Assembly (NCBI GenBank): GCA_947259315.1
Contig: CAMYLR010000020.1
Coordinates: 1-52,801, forward strand
DNA length: 52,801 nucleotides
Direction of reading: 5' to 3'
Source: an uncultured Gemmatimonadales bacterium
GTDB lineage: Bacteria > Gemmatimonadota > Gemmatimonadetes > JACCXV01 > JAHWKZ01
Shown: positions 44,551-52,042 of the stretch, in pieces
How the letters are laid out: every line of letters starts with the position of its first letter
Position numbering within the stretch: the first letter of the stretch is position 1
Position numbers and translations under genes: made by a program
Notes under the pieces: model-generated
What the model saw: the letters and a program-made list of their open reading frames with translations, nothing else
What the model was told of the DNA's origin: nothing
Databases searched by the model: none

Positions 44551-45465
44551 ATGTTATCCCGCTTTGCGCAGGCAGCGCTGGTGATTGTCGTTCTCGGCGG
44601 TTGTCAGGAAACACCCGGGTTCCAACCGGAGTCGGCCGCTCTATTGGGTCGCGGTGCTCTCCCACCTGCGGCTGAGCTTCAGTCGCCACTCAGGATAGCC
44701 GCTCATAAGAGCGGCTCGTTCTTTGTTTCCGACTACATGGCGGGGATGGTCTTCGAGGTCGAAGTGAACCTCGCCCGCGCGATGATCACGCGCGCTTTCG
44801 ACGTGAGCGGACGACCTCTGGGTGTCGCCGCCGCGGGCCAACTGCTCCTGGTAGGAAACGCTGAGGCGGGTAGCGTCGACGCCTATAACGCCAAGAACGG
44901 CAAGTGGCTCTTCTCGCTGGGGGGTATCACCGATCCAACCGACATCGCGGTGGACGAGAAGGGCCGACGTGCCTTTGTTCTCGATGGTCGTGCGGGCCAA
45001 GTCAAGATCTTCAACCTGAAGCGCGGGAATTTGGTCGGCACGATCTCCGGTCCCGGAGTGGGCGAATACGATCTCACACACCCGACTGGGATCGCATACG
45101 ACCGGGGCCAGATCATCGTGAGTGATTACGGGGACCCGAGTCTCTCCGTGCCGGCGAGGATCAAGATCTTCGACACCGGTGGCTCTTCGGTGATCGCGTT
45201 TTCGGGCAACGCGAGATTCTCCCGACCACAAGGTTTGGACGTGGACAGTCGCGGCCGGATCGTGTTCGTCGAAGCGGTGGCGGGGGAGGTCCACGTTCTC
45301 GATCGCGAGTCGGGAGCGACTGTCGGAGTGGTGGGGGGGTTCGGCACCAATCCGGGCGAACTGTGGCTGCCCTTGGACGTGGTCGTTGACGACACCGACC
45401 AGGCTTTGGTCACCAGCAACCGAACGCGGCGCGTGGAGATTCTCGATCTGGGAGGCTTGCCGTGA
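44551..45465 (+). CDS. NHL-repeat lipoprotein of the second electron-transfer locus
   Basis: 304 residues. Lipoprotein signal V-I-V-V-L-G-G-C18. The mature part is a run of NHL-type blades: D-P-T-D-I-A-V-D-E-K-G, T-H-P-T-G-I-A-Y-D, S-R-P-Q-G-L-D-V-D-S-R-G and L-P-L-D-V-V-V-D, about six, enough for one beta-propeller. No catalytic residues are apparent. NHL-repeat proteins are common beside porin-cytochrome and nanowire cytochrome genes, where they may help assembly; this is recollection and inference. It overlaps the pentaheme gene by 4 bp and is the counterpart of the NHL protein at 50428-51669. Confidence 0.88.
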   Translation: MLSRFAQAALVIVVLGGCQETPGFQPESAALLGRGALPPAAELQSPLRIAAHKSGSFFVSDYMAGMVFEVEVNLARAMITRAFDVSGRPLGVAAAGQLLLVGNAEAGSVDAYNAKNGKWLFSLGGITDPTDIAVDEKGRRAFVLDGRAGQVKIFNLKRGNLVGTISGPGVGEYDLTHPTGIAYDRGQIIVSDYGDPSLSVPARIKIFDTGGSSVIAFSGNARFSRPQGLDVDSRGRIVFVEAVAGEVHVLDRESGATVGVVGGFGTNPGELWLPLDVVVDDTDQALVTSNRTRRVEILDLGGLP

Positions 45466-46061
45466 GAAAGTGGTGGCTGACCTCGGGGCTGATCTTCGCG
45501 ATAGCGATCGTCGCCTCTTTGCTGGACTCGCCGGGGACCAAACCGGTGAGCGCACTCAGTATGCTCAACCCGAGCCACGAGTGCGACTTCTGCCACAACG
45601 TTCACGGCGTCGGTTTTCCGCAGCTCCTCAATAACGCCTCCGTCGAGGCGCTTTGCCTAAGTTGTCACGGACCGGCCGGGCCTTCTTCTCTCAAGGCCGA
45701 CGTCCATCTATACGACAACTCGACCTGCAAGGATTGTCATGTCTCCCACAGCAACGTGCAGAACTGGCTGGGAGGGACGAACCTCAAGCTCGTGCGGGAA
45801 GAAGTGGTCGACCCACGGCTTGGGACGGATCGACCGCTCGTCTTCGAGAGCCGCGGCACCAGCGTCGGTGACCCAACGCTTCATTCCTTCTGTGACGGCG
45901 ACGAGGATGGAAACGGTGTCTGGGACGGCGCCTGCGACACCTGCCACACGGATGAAGATGAGCACGACTACAACGACACCGGCTCCCACTCCCACCGGCA
46001 AGGCCAGACGTGCACCCAGGGCGGATGCCACACGCACGTTACGAGGTTTAAGGACCCATAG
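45462..46061 (+). CDS. Exported pentaheme-type cytochrome (4 CXXCH plus one CX4CH) with an Asp-rich loop
   Basis: 199 residues, GTG start overlapping the NHL gene. Hydrophobic signal/anchor at 6-21. Haem motifs are C41-D-F-C-H, C-L-S-C-H, C-K-D-C-H, C-D-T-C-H and C184-T-Q-G-G-C-H190. Between haems 3 and 4 lies D145-G-D-E-D-G-N-G-V-W-D, spaced like a calcium-binding EF-hand or dockerin loop, placed between C144 and the C-D-T-C-H motif. The C-terminus is rich in His and Asp. Convergent with the heptaheme gene (15-bp gap). Periplasmic or surface electron carrier; possibly calcium-stabilised. Confidence 0.88.
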   Translation: MRKWWLTSGLIFAIAIVASLLDSPGTKPVSALSMLNPSHECDFCHNVHGVGFPQLLNNASVEALCLSCHGPAGPSSLKADVHLYDNSTCKDCHVSHSNVQNWLGGTNLKLVREEVVDPRLGTDRPLVFESRGTSVGDPTLHSFCDGDEDGNGVWDGACDTCHTDEDEHDYNDTGSHSHRQGQTCTQGGCHTHVTRFKDP

Positions 46062-46076
46062 GACTGATCTAGCCGC

Positions 46077-46898
46077 CTACCTGTGCGCAGCGTGACAATC
46101 GAGGCAACGACCGCTCGTCGCGCCTGGCTGGCTGAAATGGGAGCTACCGTCGCTGGGCGCGATCGTCGTTTGGTCGCCACTTCCCGTGAGCCCACCACCG
46201 ACGTGACAAGAGAGGCACAAAAGGTCGGGCGTTGCGTCAGTCAGTAGCGACTCCTCCGCACCGCCGTGGAGGTCGTGGCAAGCGGTGCACGAGAGGCCGG
46301 TGTGCTCCTGCATGCCGTACGTAGAGGGGTCGTGACAGCCGAGACAGGTTTCGCGCTCGGCTTCGAGCGCGACAACCGATTGTCGGCCGTGGACGTCGTG
46401 ACAGGTCGTGCACTCCGGCGCCGTGAGGATAGCCGTCACGGGGCGGGGGGTCGAAGCTGAACTCCGGCGCGCCGAGCGTATCCCCCTGCTGAGGGCCGCC
46501 GTGGTTCCTGATGCGCCGCGATCCTCGCCGAAACGCGCCAGCGGGTGATCGTCGCTGAGATCCGGACCGAGAAACCCCTCGGTCGTCGCCGACCACTCGG
46601 GACGTTCCTTCGCGACCCGTGTTCGTGCTCGCGCGTCCGGCGTCGAGTGACAGGCGAGGCAGCTCGCCGAGCTGATCGAGAGGTCGGCCACGAGACCCGC
46701 CGTCGCGCCTGCGACGCCCAGCGAGCTCGAAACTCCACTCTCTGCCATCGGAGTGAGGAGGTGGGGACCCCCACGTGGATCATGTGATACATGACACGTC
46801 GCGCACCTCGCTCCACCACCCTCGGCATGATTCTGCCCCCTCGCCGTGGCGGGCAGTGCGAGCGCTAGCGCGACGCCGAGGAAGACGCAACCGCGCAC
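46077..46898 (-). CDS. Heptaheme c-type cytochrome (doubled CXXCH type)
   Basis: 273 residues, GTG start one base after the barrel stop. Sec signal ending T-A-R-G-Q. Seven CXXCH motifs; the last five are in C-x-x-C-H-D-x-H-G type units (C-T-T-C-H-D-V-H-G, C-T-A-C-H-D-L-H-G), the doubled-CXXCH pattern. Residues about 95-155 have no haem and are Arg/Ser-rich. Coupled to the 639-residue barrel, so it may be the periplasmic side of a porin-cytochrome conduit. Confidence 0.88.
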   Translation of the reverse strand: MRGCVFLGVALALALPATARGQNHAEGGGARCATCHVSHDPRGGPHLLTPMAESGVSSSLGVAGATAGLVADLSISSASCLACHSTPDARARTRVAKERPEWSATTEGFLGPDLSDDHPLARFGEDRGASGTTAALSRGIRSARRSSASTPRPVTAILTAPECTTCHDVHGRQSVVALEAERETCLGCHDPSTYGMQEHTGLSCTACHDLHGGAEESLLTDATPDLLCLSCHVGGGLTGSGDQTTIAPSDGSSHFSQPGATSGRCLDCHAAHR

Positions 46899-46899
46899 G

Positions 46900-48819
46900 C
46901 TACAGCCGCCTTACCAGACGAGCCATGAAACGGTTCTCGACTCGCGTGACGTCGAAGTCCGATCGGTTGTGCTCATACCGCGCCATCAGCTCGACCTTCC
47001 CCACCCGGTACTCGACCGCCACGCTCCCACCGACAAACGTCTCGCGCGGCGAGTTATCCTGATCCCAGAACCATGCTGTCCCTCGCGCTAGCACGTGAAG
47101 CGCTCGGGTAGGCGTCCAGCGGAGCGTCGGATCGATCGACACGACGTAGTTCCGGATCCCCTCCGCCTCCGTGTGGCTCCCGCTCACCGAGAGCGCGGTG
47201 TTCACCTTGGGATTGATCGCTCGAGTCGCGGTGCCGCGACCACGGTACGTGATCGCCGCGAAGCCGTTCGACTCGTAGTCTCGGCGTTCCGCGAGGAGCT
47301 GGAGCGTCGTCTGCCCGGAGCTCCGATTGTAACGCGCCCCGGTGACGTGATCGTCGAACTCGACGAGCCCCAACCCAGTCCCTTCCACGATATCCCCCTC
47401 CCGCAGCGACCTGCGATCGAAAATCTGGAAGCCACCCCGGGTCAGCCCCACCGAATAGCTACCGACGAAGACGTCGAACCGCTCATCCGGCGTGATCACA
47501 AAAACGTAATCGACTACCAGGAGGTCCCCTTCCAATATGCGACCGCCCGGGAGGACGAGGACTTCCACGAGCCCGTCGACTCGGACGAGGCGATAATCGG
47601 TGCCTTCGATGAACTCGATCGTGCGGTCCGAGTTGGAGACGACAATGCTCTCCGGGTTGGGGTTGTCGAGTAGGAATCTCCCTGACGCGTCGACGACATG
47701 CTCCTCGCCCACGACCGGCACGATGCCGTCCGCAGCCTCGCGGTCGAGGATCTCAAAGCTCGCTGCCACGCTGGTCGACAGCGTGGTTGTCGGTGAGAGG
47801 GCAACGGCGTACGCGATCCGCGGACCGGCTCCGTACCCTTCCTCCCGACCCGTGCTGAAGTCGCTCCTTCTCGCAAACGCTAGGCCACCAAAACTCAAAG
47901 CAGATGTCGCGTCATAGTCCATCGAGAACGATCCCGACTTGGCGTCGATCGAGGAACCGCGGGTGTCGAGAGAGAAGAAGCGATACCGAGTGTCGGAGCG
48001 GAGCTTCCACGTATGTTGGATTCTGAGCCGCTCGGTCCATGTGAACCTCTCGTACGGAGAGTTGCCCTCCCGGTCGAGGTAGTCGACCTGCGACGACAGG
48101 TGGCTCCCCTTTCCCCAGCGAAGTGAGTGGTCAAAGTCGACGCGGTCTGCGGTGAAGTCGCGATCGCCTTCGAGATCGTCCAGCGTCATCCGCTCCACCA
48201 TGATCCCGGTCTTGCTGTTCCGCGCGGTCAGCCGGACCGTCTCGATCTCCTCGTTCAACCGAAAGACGACGTCCTGAGTCGCCGGACTCCACGAGTTGTC
48301 GCGCGAGTAGTCGATGTACTCCAGATCCGTTGGCAGATACTGGTTTCGCCATCGAAGTTGCGCGTTGAACTGTCGGGTCGAGAAGTCGCTCAACGTCCCG
48401 AACTCGCCGGAGGTCGTCCCATCGGCCCGGAGCGCGGAGAGCGTCAGCGAGACGGGCTCGCTGGAGAGAAAGTTGACCACGCCATCGATGCCGATCTGAT
48501 CGCTGTCGACGTCGTCGTTCTCCTCGGCTGACTTGCGCTGAGCGAAAGCGGGTCGAATCGCCAGCCGGTAGTTAACGATCCGGGGATCGAGGATCTGCCC
48601 AGCGACCTCGATTCTGACCCACTCGCGATACGCGAGCCGCCGCTGCCCCTCGGACGGCTCGTAGTCCAGCCAATGGCCGTCGAAGTCCACCCCCGCTTCG
48701 GCGTAGTCGAGAACCATCACGCCTCTCGCGCGAGCCCTTTCCTGTGCCGCAACCGATGACGCCGAAAGGAGCAGCGCCCCACCCGCAAGGCCTGCGAGGA
48801 GCGCGGCTCGGGGTTTCAT
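46900..48819 (-). CDS. Large outer-membrane beta-barrel protein of a porin-cytochrome locus
   Basis: 639 residues, Sec signal ending S-S-V-A-A-Q. Long series of amphipathic strands with aromatic girdles and charged turns (L-R-W-R-N-Q-Y-L-P-T-D-L-E-Y, V-E-Y-R-V-G-K-V-E-L-M-A-R-Y), ending F-M-A-R-L-V-R-R-L. Around residues 370-455 the strand pattern changes to a compact domain (V-V-G-E-E-H-V-V-D, V-L-V-L-P-G-G-R-I-L-E-G-D-L-L-V-V-D-Y), probably a plug or external domain. No cysteines. Flanked by hexaheme and heptaheme genes, both coupled or adjacent, which is the porin-cytochrome layout. ATG overlaps the hexaheme stop by 4 bp. Confidence 0.85.
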   Translation of the reverse strand: MKPRAALLAGLAGGALLLSASSVAAQERARARGVMVLDYAEAGVDFDGHWLDYEPSEGQRRLAYREWVRIEVAGQILDPRIVNYRLAIRPAFAQRKSAEENDDVDSDQIGIDGVVNFLSSEPVSLTLSALRADGTTSGEFGTLSDFSTRQFNAQLRWRNQYLPTDLEYIDYSRDNSWSPATQDVVFRLNEEIETVRLTARNSKTGIMVERMTLDDLEGDRDFTADRVDFDHSLRWGKGSHLSSQVDYLDREGNSPYERFTWTERLRIQHTWKLRSDTRYRFFSLDTRGSSIDAKSGSFSMDYDATSALSFGGLAFARRSDFSTGREEGYGAGPRIAYAVALSPTTTLSTSVAASFEILDREAADGIVPVVGEEHVVDASGRFLLDNPNPESIVVSNSDRTIEFIEGTDYRLVRVDGLVEVLVLPGGRILEGDLLVVDYVFVITPDERFDVFVGSYSVGLTRGGFQIFDRRSLREGDIVEGTGLGLVEFDDHVTGARYNRSSGQTTLQLLAERRDYESNGFAAITYRGRGTATRAINPKVNTALSVSGSHTEAEGIRNYVVSIDPTLRWTPTRALHVLARGTAWFWDQDNSPRETFVGGSVAVEYRVGKVELMARYEHNRSDFDVTRVENRFMARLVRRL

Positions 48820-49706
48820 TCGCCGGGACTGGCGGTGGGCTCAGGTGCGTGACAGCGGTTGCACTCGCCAAAACCGCTCGAAAAGGCGTCGGTTCCGTTG
48901 TGGCAGGCGCCACACGATTCGCCTTCCGAGATCATCGCCATCGTGACGACGTTGGCACCCGACTCCATCTCGAAAGAGCTCGGGTGGCACGCCTTGCACT
49001 GGTAACGGATGCGGTGTGACCAGTGTGAGAACCTCGCCGGTGGCAGGTCGAACCCCATATTCGCCGAGCGCTCGAATACGATGTCTCCGATCAACGCGGG
49101 CGACATGCGGCCTGCGGGAAGCTCCATGTTTCGATGACACCGCTCGCACGTCGCGGCCGAGAACGCAACCGGCCCGTGGCACTCGCCACAAGCCTCGCCA
49201 CCGTTGATCGCCTGCATCGTGATCGCCGCGTTCCGGTACGGGAAGATCGCCGGGTGACACGACTCGCAGCCGAGCCACTCGACGTGCGTGGAGTGGGGGA
49301 AATACGTATCAAAGGTCGCGGTCTCGGCCTGGTAGACGAAGTCGAACCCAAACCCTTCGGTGCTCGGTTTCGGCTCCTGGCCGGGTGGGGCCGCCCTCGG
49401 GCGGATGACTCCGGCCCGCAACGCGGTCACCCAATCGATGTTCCCGGCGTTGTCCTTCGGCAAGATCGCGATGACCGAGTCGGGGTCCGCAACCGACTCG
49501 ATGTCGGGTCGCAGCGTATCGGCCACCGCTTGCGGGAGGGAGGCGTCTGCCAGAGCCGGGTCGAGAGTCGCTTCCGGGCCCGACTCCGGCTCTGGCACGT
49601 CAAGAAAGACGTTAAGCGCCCGCCGATTGCAGGCGAGGACCGCGACGGCGATCGCCATGGCTGTCGCCAGGAACCATGGCCTTCCACTTGCGATCCAGCT
49701 CGACAC
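48816..49706 (-). CDS. Hexaheme lipoprotein with two cytochrome c7-like triheme units
   Basis: 296 residues, GTG start. Lipoprotein signal A-V-A-V-L-A-C26. Residues 27-135 are haem-free and Pro/Asp-rich. Then two triheme units follow: F-P-H-S-T-H with C-E-S-C-H, C-G-E-C-H, C-E-R-C-H, and F-S-H-W-S-H with C-K-A-C-H, C-G-A-C-H, C-N-R-C-H. Both share the spacing P-x-x-F, M-x-x-I-x-x-G-E-x-C-G-x-C-H-x, that is, the cytochrome c7-type triheme domain. Lipid anchor and coupling to the barrel suggest an outer-membrane component. Confidence 0.88.
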   Translation of the reverse strand: MSSWIASGRPWFLATAMAIAVAVLACNRRALNVFLDVPEPESGPEATLDPALADASLPQAVADTLRPDIESVADPDSVIAILPKDNAGNIDWVTALRAGVIRPRAAPPGQEPKPSTEGFGFDFVYQAETATFDTYFPHSTHVEWLGCESCHPAIFPYRNAAITMQAINGGEACGECHGPVAFSAATCERCHRNMELPAGRMSPALIGDIVFERSANMGFDLPPARFSHWSHRIRYQCKACHPSSFEMESGANVVTMAMISEGESCGACHNGTDAFSSGFGECNRCHAPEPTASPGE

Positions 49707-49726
49707 GGGCGCTCAACGTGTGTTCG

Positions 49727-50431
49727 TCACTTGATGTGACAAGTCGTACACATCGCGCTGTTGGCGTTCGAGATCTGCAGGAACGGCCGCCACTGAGCCG
49801 AGTGCGGCTCATGACAGCTGCTGCACTCCACTCGACCGCTGGGCAGCGGCAACCCGGCCCCCTCTACGCTCCCCGCCGGATTGAAGTCCGGGTCCGCTCC
49901 CGGATCGTAGGTGATCGAGATCGGGTGATCGTTTGACAGATCTTGGCCCATGTTCGTGGCCGAGAAGTCGAACCCACCCGGCGGGCTTGACCCGGAGTGG
50001 CAGCCGGCGCAGTCGGCGATGTTGTCGCCGCCCCCCGGTGTGCCACTGAACGCGTTGGGGACGTTGATGATCTCATCGACCGCGATCGTCCCGTCGTGAC
50101 ACGACAGACACGCTAGCGATACCCCGAGAGGTGAGCTGGCGATCGTCATGTCGATCGACGAGCTGGTGTACATCGTGAACGGGCCCGTCGGTGCGGCGCG
50201 GTTCCAGAGCGGTGCCTCGATCGCGGCGTTCCCCTCGTGAGGTGTGTGACAGTAAACGCAGATCTCGCCGTAGTCGTCGATGTCCATCGGGCTCCCCGTG
50301 GACTGAAGCATGTTGTGAAGCGTCTCCTCCACCACCGTTCCATCCGGGAACTGGGCGAGAGCCGTCGACGTCATGGCGAGAAACAGCGTGGCCCCCGCTA
50401 GCGCCGTAGCGCATCGGAGCACGCGATTCAT
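49727..50431 (-). CDS. Pentaheme cytochrome resembling filament-forming OmcE-type proteins
   Basis: 234 residues, strong ribosome site AAAGGAGGAAC. Sec signal ending T-A-L-A-Q. Five motifs: C-V-Y-C-H, C-L-S-C-H, C-A-G-C-H, C-S-S-C-H, C-T-T-C-H. The stretch I-C-V-Y-C-H-T-P-H, then A-P-L-W-N-R, then A-C-L-S-C-H-D-G-T-I-A, is a signature I recall from OmcE-like extracellular cytochromes that polymerise into nanowires; this is memory, not a search. Extracellular cytochromes of this kind have no membrane anchor, as here. Coupled to an NHL-repeat gene upstream by a 4-bp overlap and 20 bp from the hexaheme lipoprotein. Confidence 0.85.
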   Translation of the reverse strand: MNRVLRCATALAGATLFLAMTSTALAQFPDGTVVEETLHNMLQSTGSPMDIDDYGEICVYCHTPHEGNAAIEAPLWNRAAPTGPFTMYTSSSIDMTIASSPLGVSLACLSCHDGTIAVDEIINVPNAFSGTPGGGDNIADCAGCHSGSSPPGGFDFSATNMGQDLSNDHPISITYDPGADPDFNPAGSVEGAGLPLPSGRVECSSCHEPHSAQWRPFLQISNANSAMCTTCHIK

Positions 50432-51669
50432 GGCATGTTCCTCCTTTCAGATTCAGCGCTGACCTGACTGGTTGGGTTTGGTAGGTACTCAAAGATCTGC
50501 ACGCGACTGTTGATGGCGTCGACTACATAGATGCGATCCTCCATATCGATGTGAACCGCCTCCGGGAACCACAACTGCCCACCCCCACGGCCCATGTCCC
50601 CAAAGACGAGGAGCAGTGTGCCCTCACTGTCGAAAACCTGAACGTTGCTGAATGAAGCGTCGGCGACGTAGACGTGGCCCTCGCTGTCAACGCCCACGCC
50701 CTTAGGCCGCGCGAACGATCCCGGCGCGTCCCCGACCTTGCCGATCCCCCACAAGTACTGACCGCCGCTGCCGAACACCTGGATCCGAGAGTTCATCGCG
50801 TCAGTGACGTAGAGCGTTCCGTCCCGGTCGATCGCACCGAATACCGGGAACCGGAACTCGCCGGGCTCACTGCTCCGATTAGCGACGACGTCGAGCGGTC
50901 CTGTGAGACGCCGACCCCCGTGACCGGCGGCCGCCGCGTCGTCGGCTTTCTCGGGATCGAGCTCACCCGCGTCGCGCCCGATCCGGTCGACGACCTCTCC
51001 GGCCTGGTTGAACACCACCACCTGATGGAGCCGGCTGTCGATCACGTACACGCGATCTCGAGCAGAGTCGACAACGACGTCAACCGGATTGAGGAGCACG
51101 TCTTTACCTCCCAGGGCATCGACATACCCGCCCCCATCGTCGTACACGACGACGCGTTGCGTTCCCGGGTCGGTCACGTAGATCCGCCCCTCACCATCCC
51201 CACCAACTCCCATCGGAGCTTTCAGCCGGTCGAGTCCTTCTTGGCCCCAGAGCTCGGCCGACTTGGTCGCCGGGTCGAAGACGACGAGCGCCTGGCGTGC
51301 CTTATCGGTTACGAGGATGCGGGATCGCCGATCGACGTAGACGTCGTGCGGTCGTCGCAACCCGATCATCGGGTTACGCGTGCCGAGCACGGCACTCTTC
51401 AGCTTGTCGCCAAACGAGCGCTCCTTGCCGACATCGAGCTCGGAGTGGACGTAGCCCGCGTAACGGATGCGCGGGGCTTCCGGCGGGCGCGGCCAAACGA
51501 TCTCACCCGTGGGCGGCGTCTGTGCCTCTAGGCCGCTCGGCAGAACTCCCAGCGCGGCACATAACAAGAGATTGACACCGAGGATAAAGAGCCACTGACG
51601 TGGGCCCAATCGGGGGGGCACAACCACGAGGGAACCTGCCTTCGGCCTGCCAGACGCGCGCAACAGCAC
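50428..51669 (-). CDS. NHL-repeat (six-bladed propeller) exported protein
   Basis: 413 residues from GTG 51669. A hydrophobic signal (W-L-F-I-L-G-V-N-L-L-L-C-A-A-L-G-V) sits unusually far in, about residues 26-45, so a start further downstream is possible. Six NHL blades follow: L-R-R-P-H-D-V-Y-V-D, L-K-A-P-M-G-V-G-G, L-N-P-V-D-V-V-V-D, F-R-F-P-V-F-G-A-I-D, F-A-R-P-K-G-V-G-V-D and L-W-F-P-E-A-V-H-I-D. First gene of the five-gene minus-strand unit (NHL, pentaheme, hexaheme, barrel, heptaheme). Its promoter shares the CCCTAC repeats. Confidence 0.9.
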   Translation of the reverse strand: MLLRASGRPKAGSLVVVPPRLGPRQWLFILGVNLLLCAALGVLPSGLEAQTPPTGEIVWPRPPEAPRIRYAGYVHSELDVGKERSFGDKLKSAVLGTRNPMIGLRRPHDVYVDRRSRILVTDKARQALVVFDPATKSAELWGQEGLDRLKAPMGVGGDGEGRIYVTDPGTQRVVVYDDGGGYVDALGGKDVLLNPVDVVVDSARDRVYVIDSRLHQVVVFNQAGEVVDRIGRDAGELDPEKADDAAAAGHGGRRLTGPLDVVANRSSEPGEFRFPVFGAIDRDGTLYVTDAMNSRIQVFGSGGQYLWGIGKVGDAPGSFARPKGVGVDSEGHVYVADASFSNVQVFDSEGTLLLVFGDMGRGGGQLWFPEAVHIDMEDRIYVVDAINSRVQIFEYLPNPTSQVSAESERRNMP

Positions 51670-51724
51670 TTGTGACGGATTTCACAAGAACTGTCCGTCG
51701 ATTCTATCCTCGATGGAGCACTCC

Positions 51725-51783
51725 TTCCTAGAGGGCTTCCTCCGTATCTCCCTGTAGGGGAAATCACGGGCAAGGGTGGGGTT
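51725..51783 (-). promoter_or_regulatory. Promoter region of NHL/pentaheme/barrel unit with CCCTAC-like pair
   Basis: Minus strand: AACCCCAC (51776-51783, degenerate copy) and TCCCCTAC (51754-51761), 22 bp apart. The second runs into a -35-like CAGGGA (51749-51754). A -10 is weak (TAGGAA or CTAGGA about 17-18 bp on). The leader would be near 50 bases. This is the poorest of the four sites. Confidence 0.45.
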
Positions 51784-51814
51784 TTATCCTTCGTGGGGTC
51801 GAGGATTTGTGGTA

Positions 51815-51886
51815 TAGTACGTTATCGAACTACTACACCGAAGAGATTGCGCCAGGGGGTTGCGACCATCTAGTACGTTGTCGAAC
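51815..51886. repeat. Two direct copies of TAGTACGTTRTCGAAC in a non-coding stretch
   Basis: TAGTACGTTATCGAAC at 51815-51830 and TAGTACGTTGTCGAAC at 51871-51886, 15 of 16 bases identical, 56 bp apart. The first copy overlaps a plus-strand -10-like TATAGT (51813-51818). No coding frame of note spans them. Could be an operator pair, an attachment-like repeat or part of an unrecognised RNA. The rest of 51670-51925 holds only the NHL promoter. Confidence 0.5.
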
Positions 51887-51910
51887 CAAGGCTCGGGTGG
51901 AGGCCAGGCG

Positions 51911-51926
51911 GGGCTCGCGAGAGCCC
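51911..51926. terminator. Hairpin GGGCTC-GCGA-GAGCCC after the racemase unit
   Basis: Perfect 6-bp stem (51911-51916 with 51921-51926). Its loop reads GCGA, a GNRA tetraloop, on the plus strand and TCGC on the minus strand. On the minus strand it begins at the last base of the small-ORF stop; there is no T-run. Possible terminator for the racemase genes, or the end of a plus-strand RNA starting near 51825. Confidence 0.4.
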
Positions 51927-52042
51927 TAGCCGCTCTCCCGCGGGGTTCTACCTCGCCACAGCACGAGCCCTGCCAGCACGATCACGATCAACGGCACGAT
52001 CGGCTGGCTCGGTTGCAGCGGAGGCGCTACAGGCCCGGCCAC
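51926..52042 (-). CDS. Possible 38-residue membrane peptide overlapping the racemase gene end
   Basis: GTG at 52042 opens a frame that overlaps the last 16 bases of the racemase gene and ends TAG at 51926-51928. It encodes a Pro-rich start ([10 protein letters not shown]), one helix [15 protein letters not shown] and a basic end R-G-R-T-P-R-E-S-G. The helix-plus-positive-tail composition is what a small membrane protein would have. There is no clear ribosome site and a chance open frame is possible. Confidence 0.35.
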   Translation of the reverse strand: MAGPVAPPLQPSQPIVPLIVIVLAGLVLWRGRTPRESG

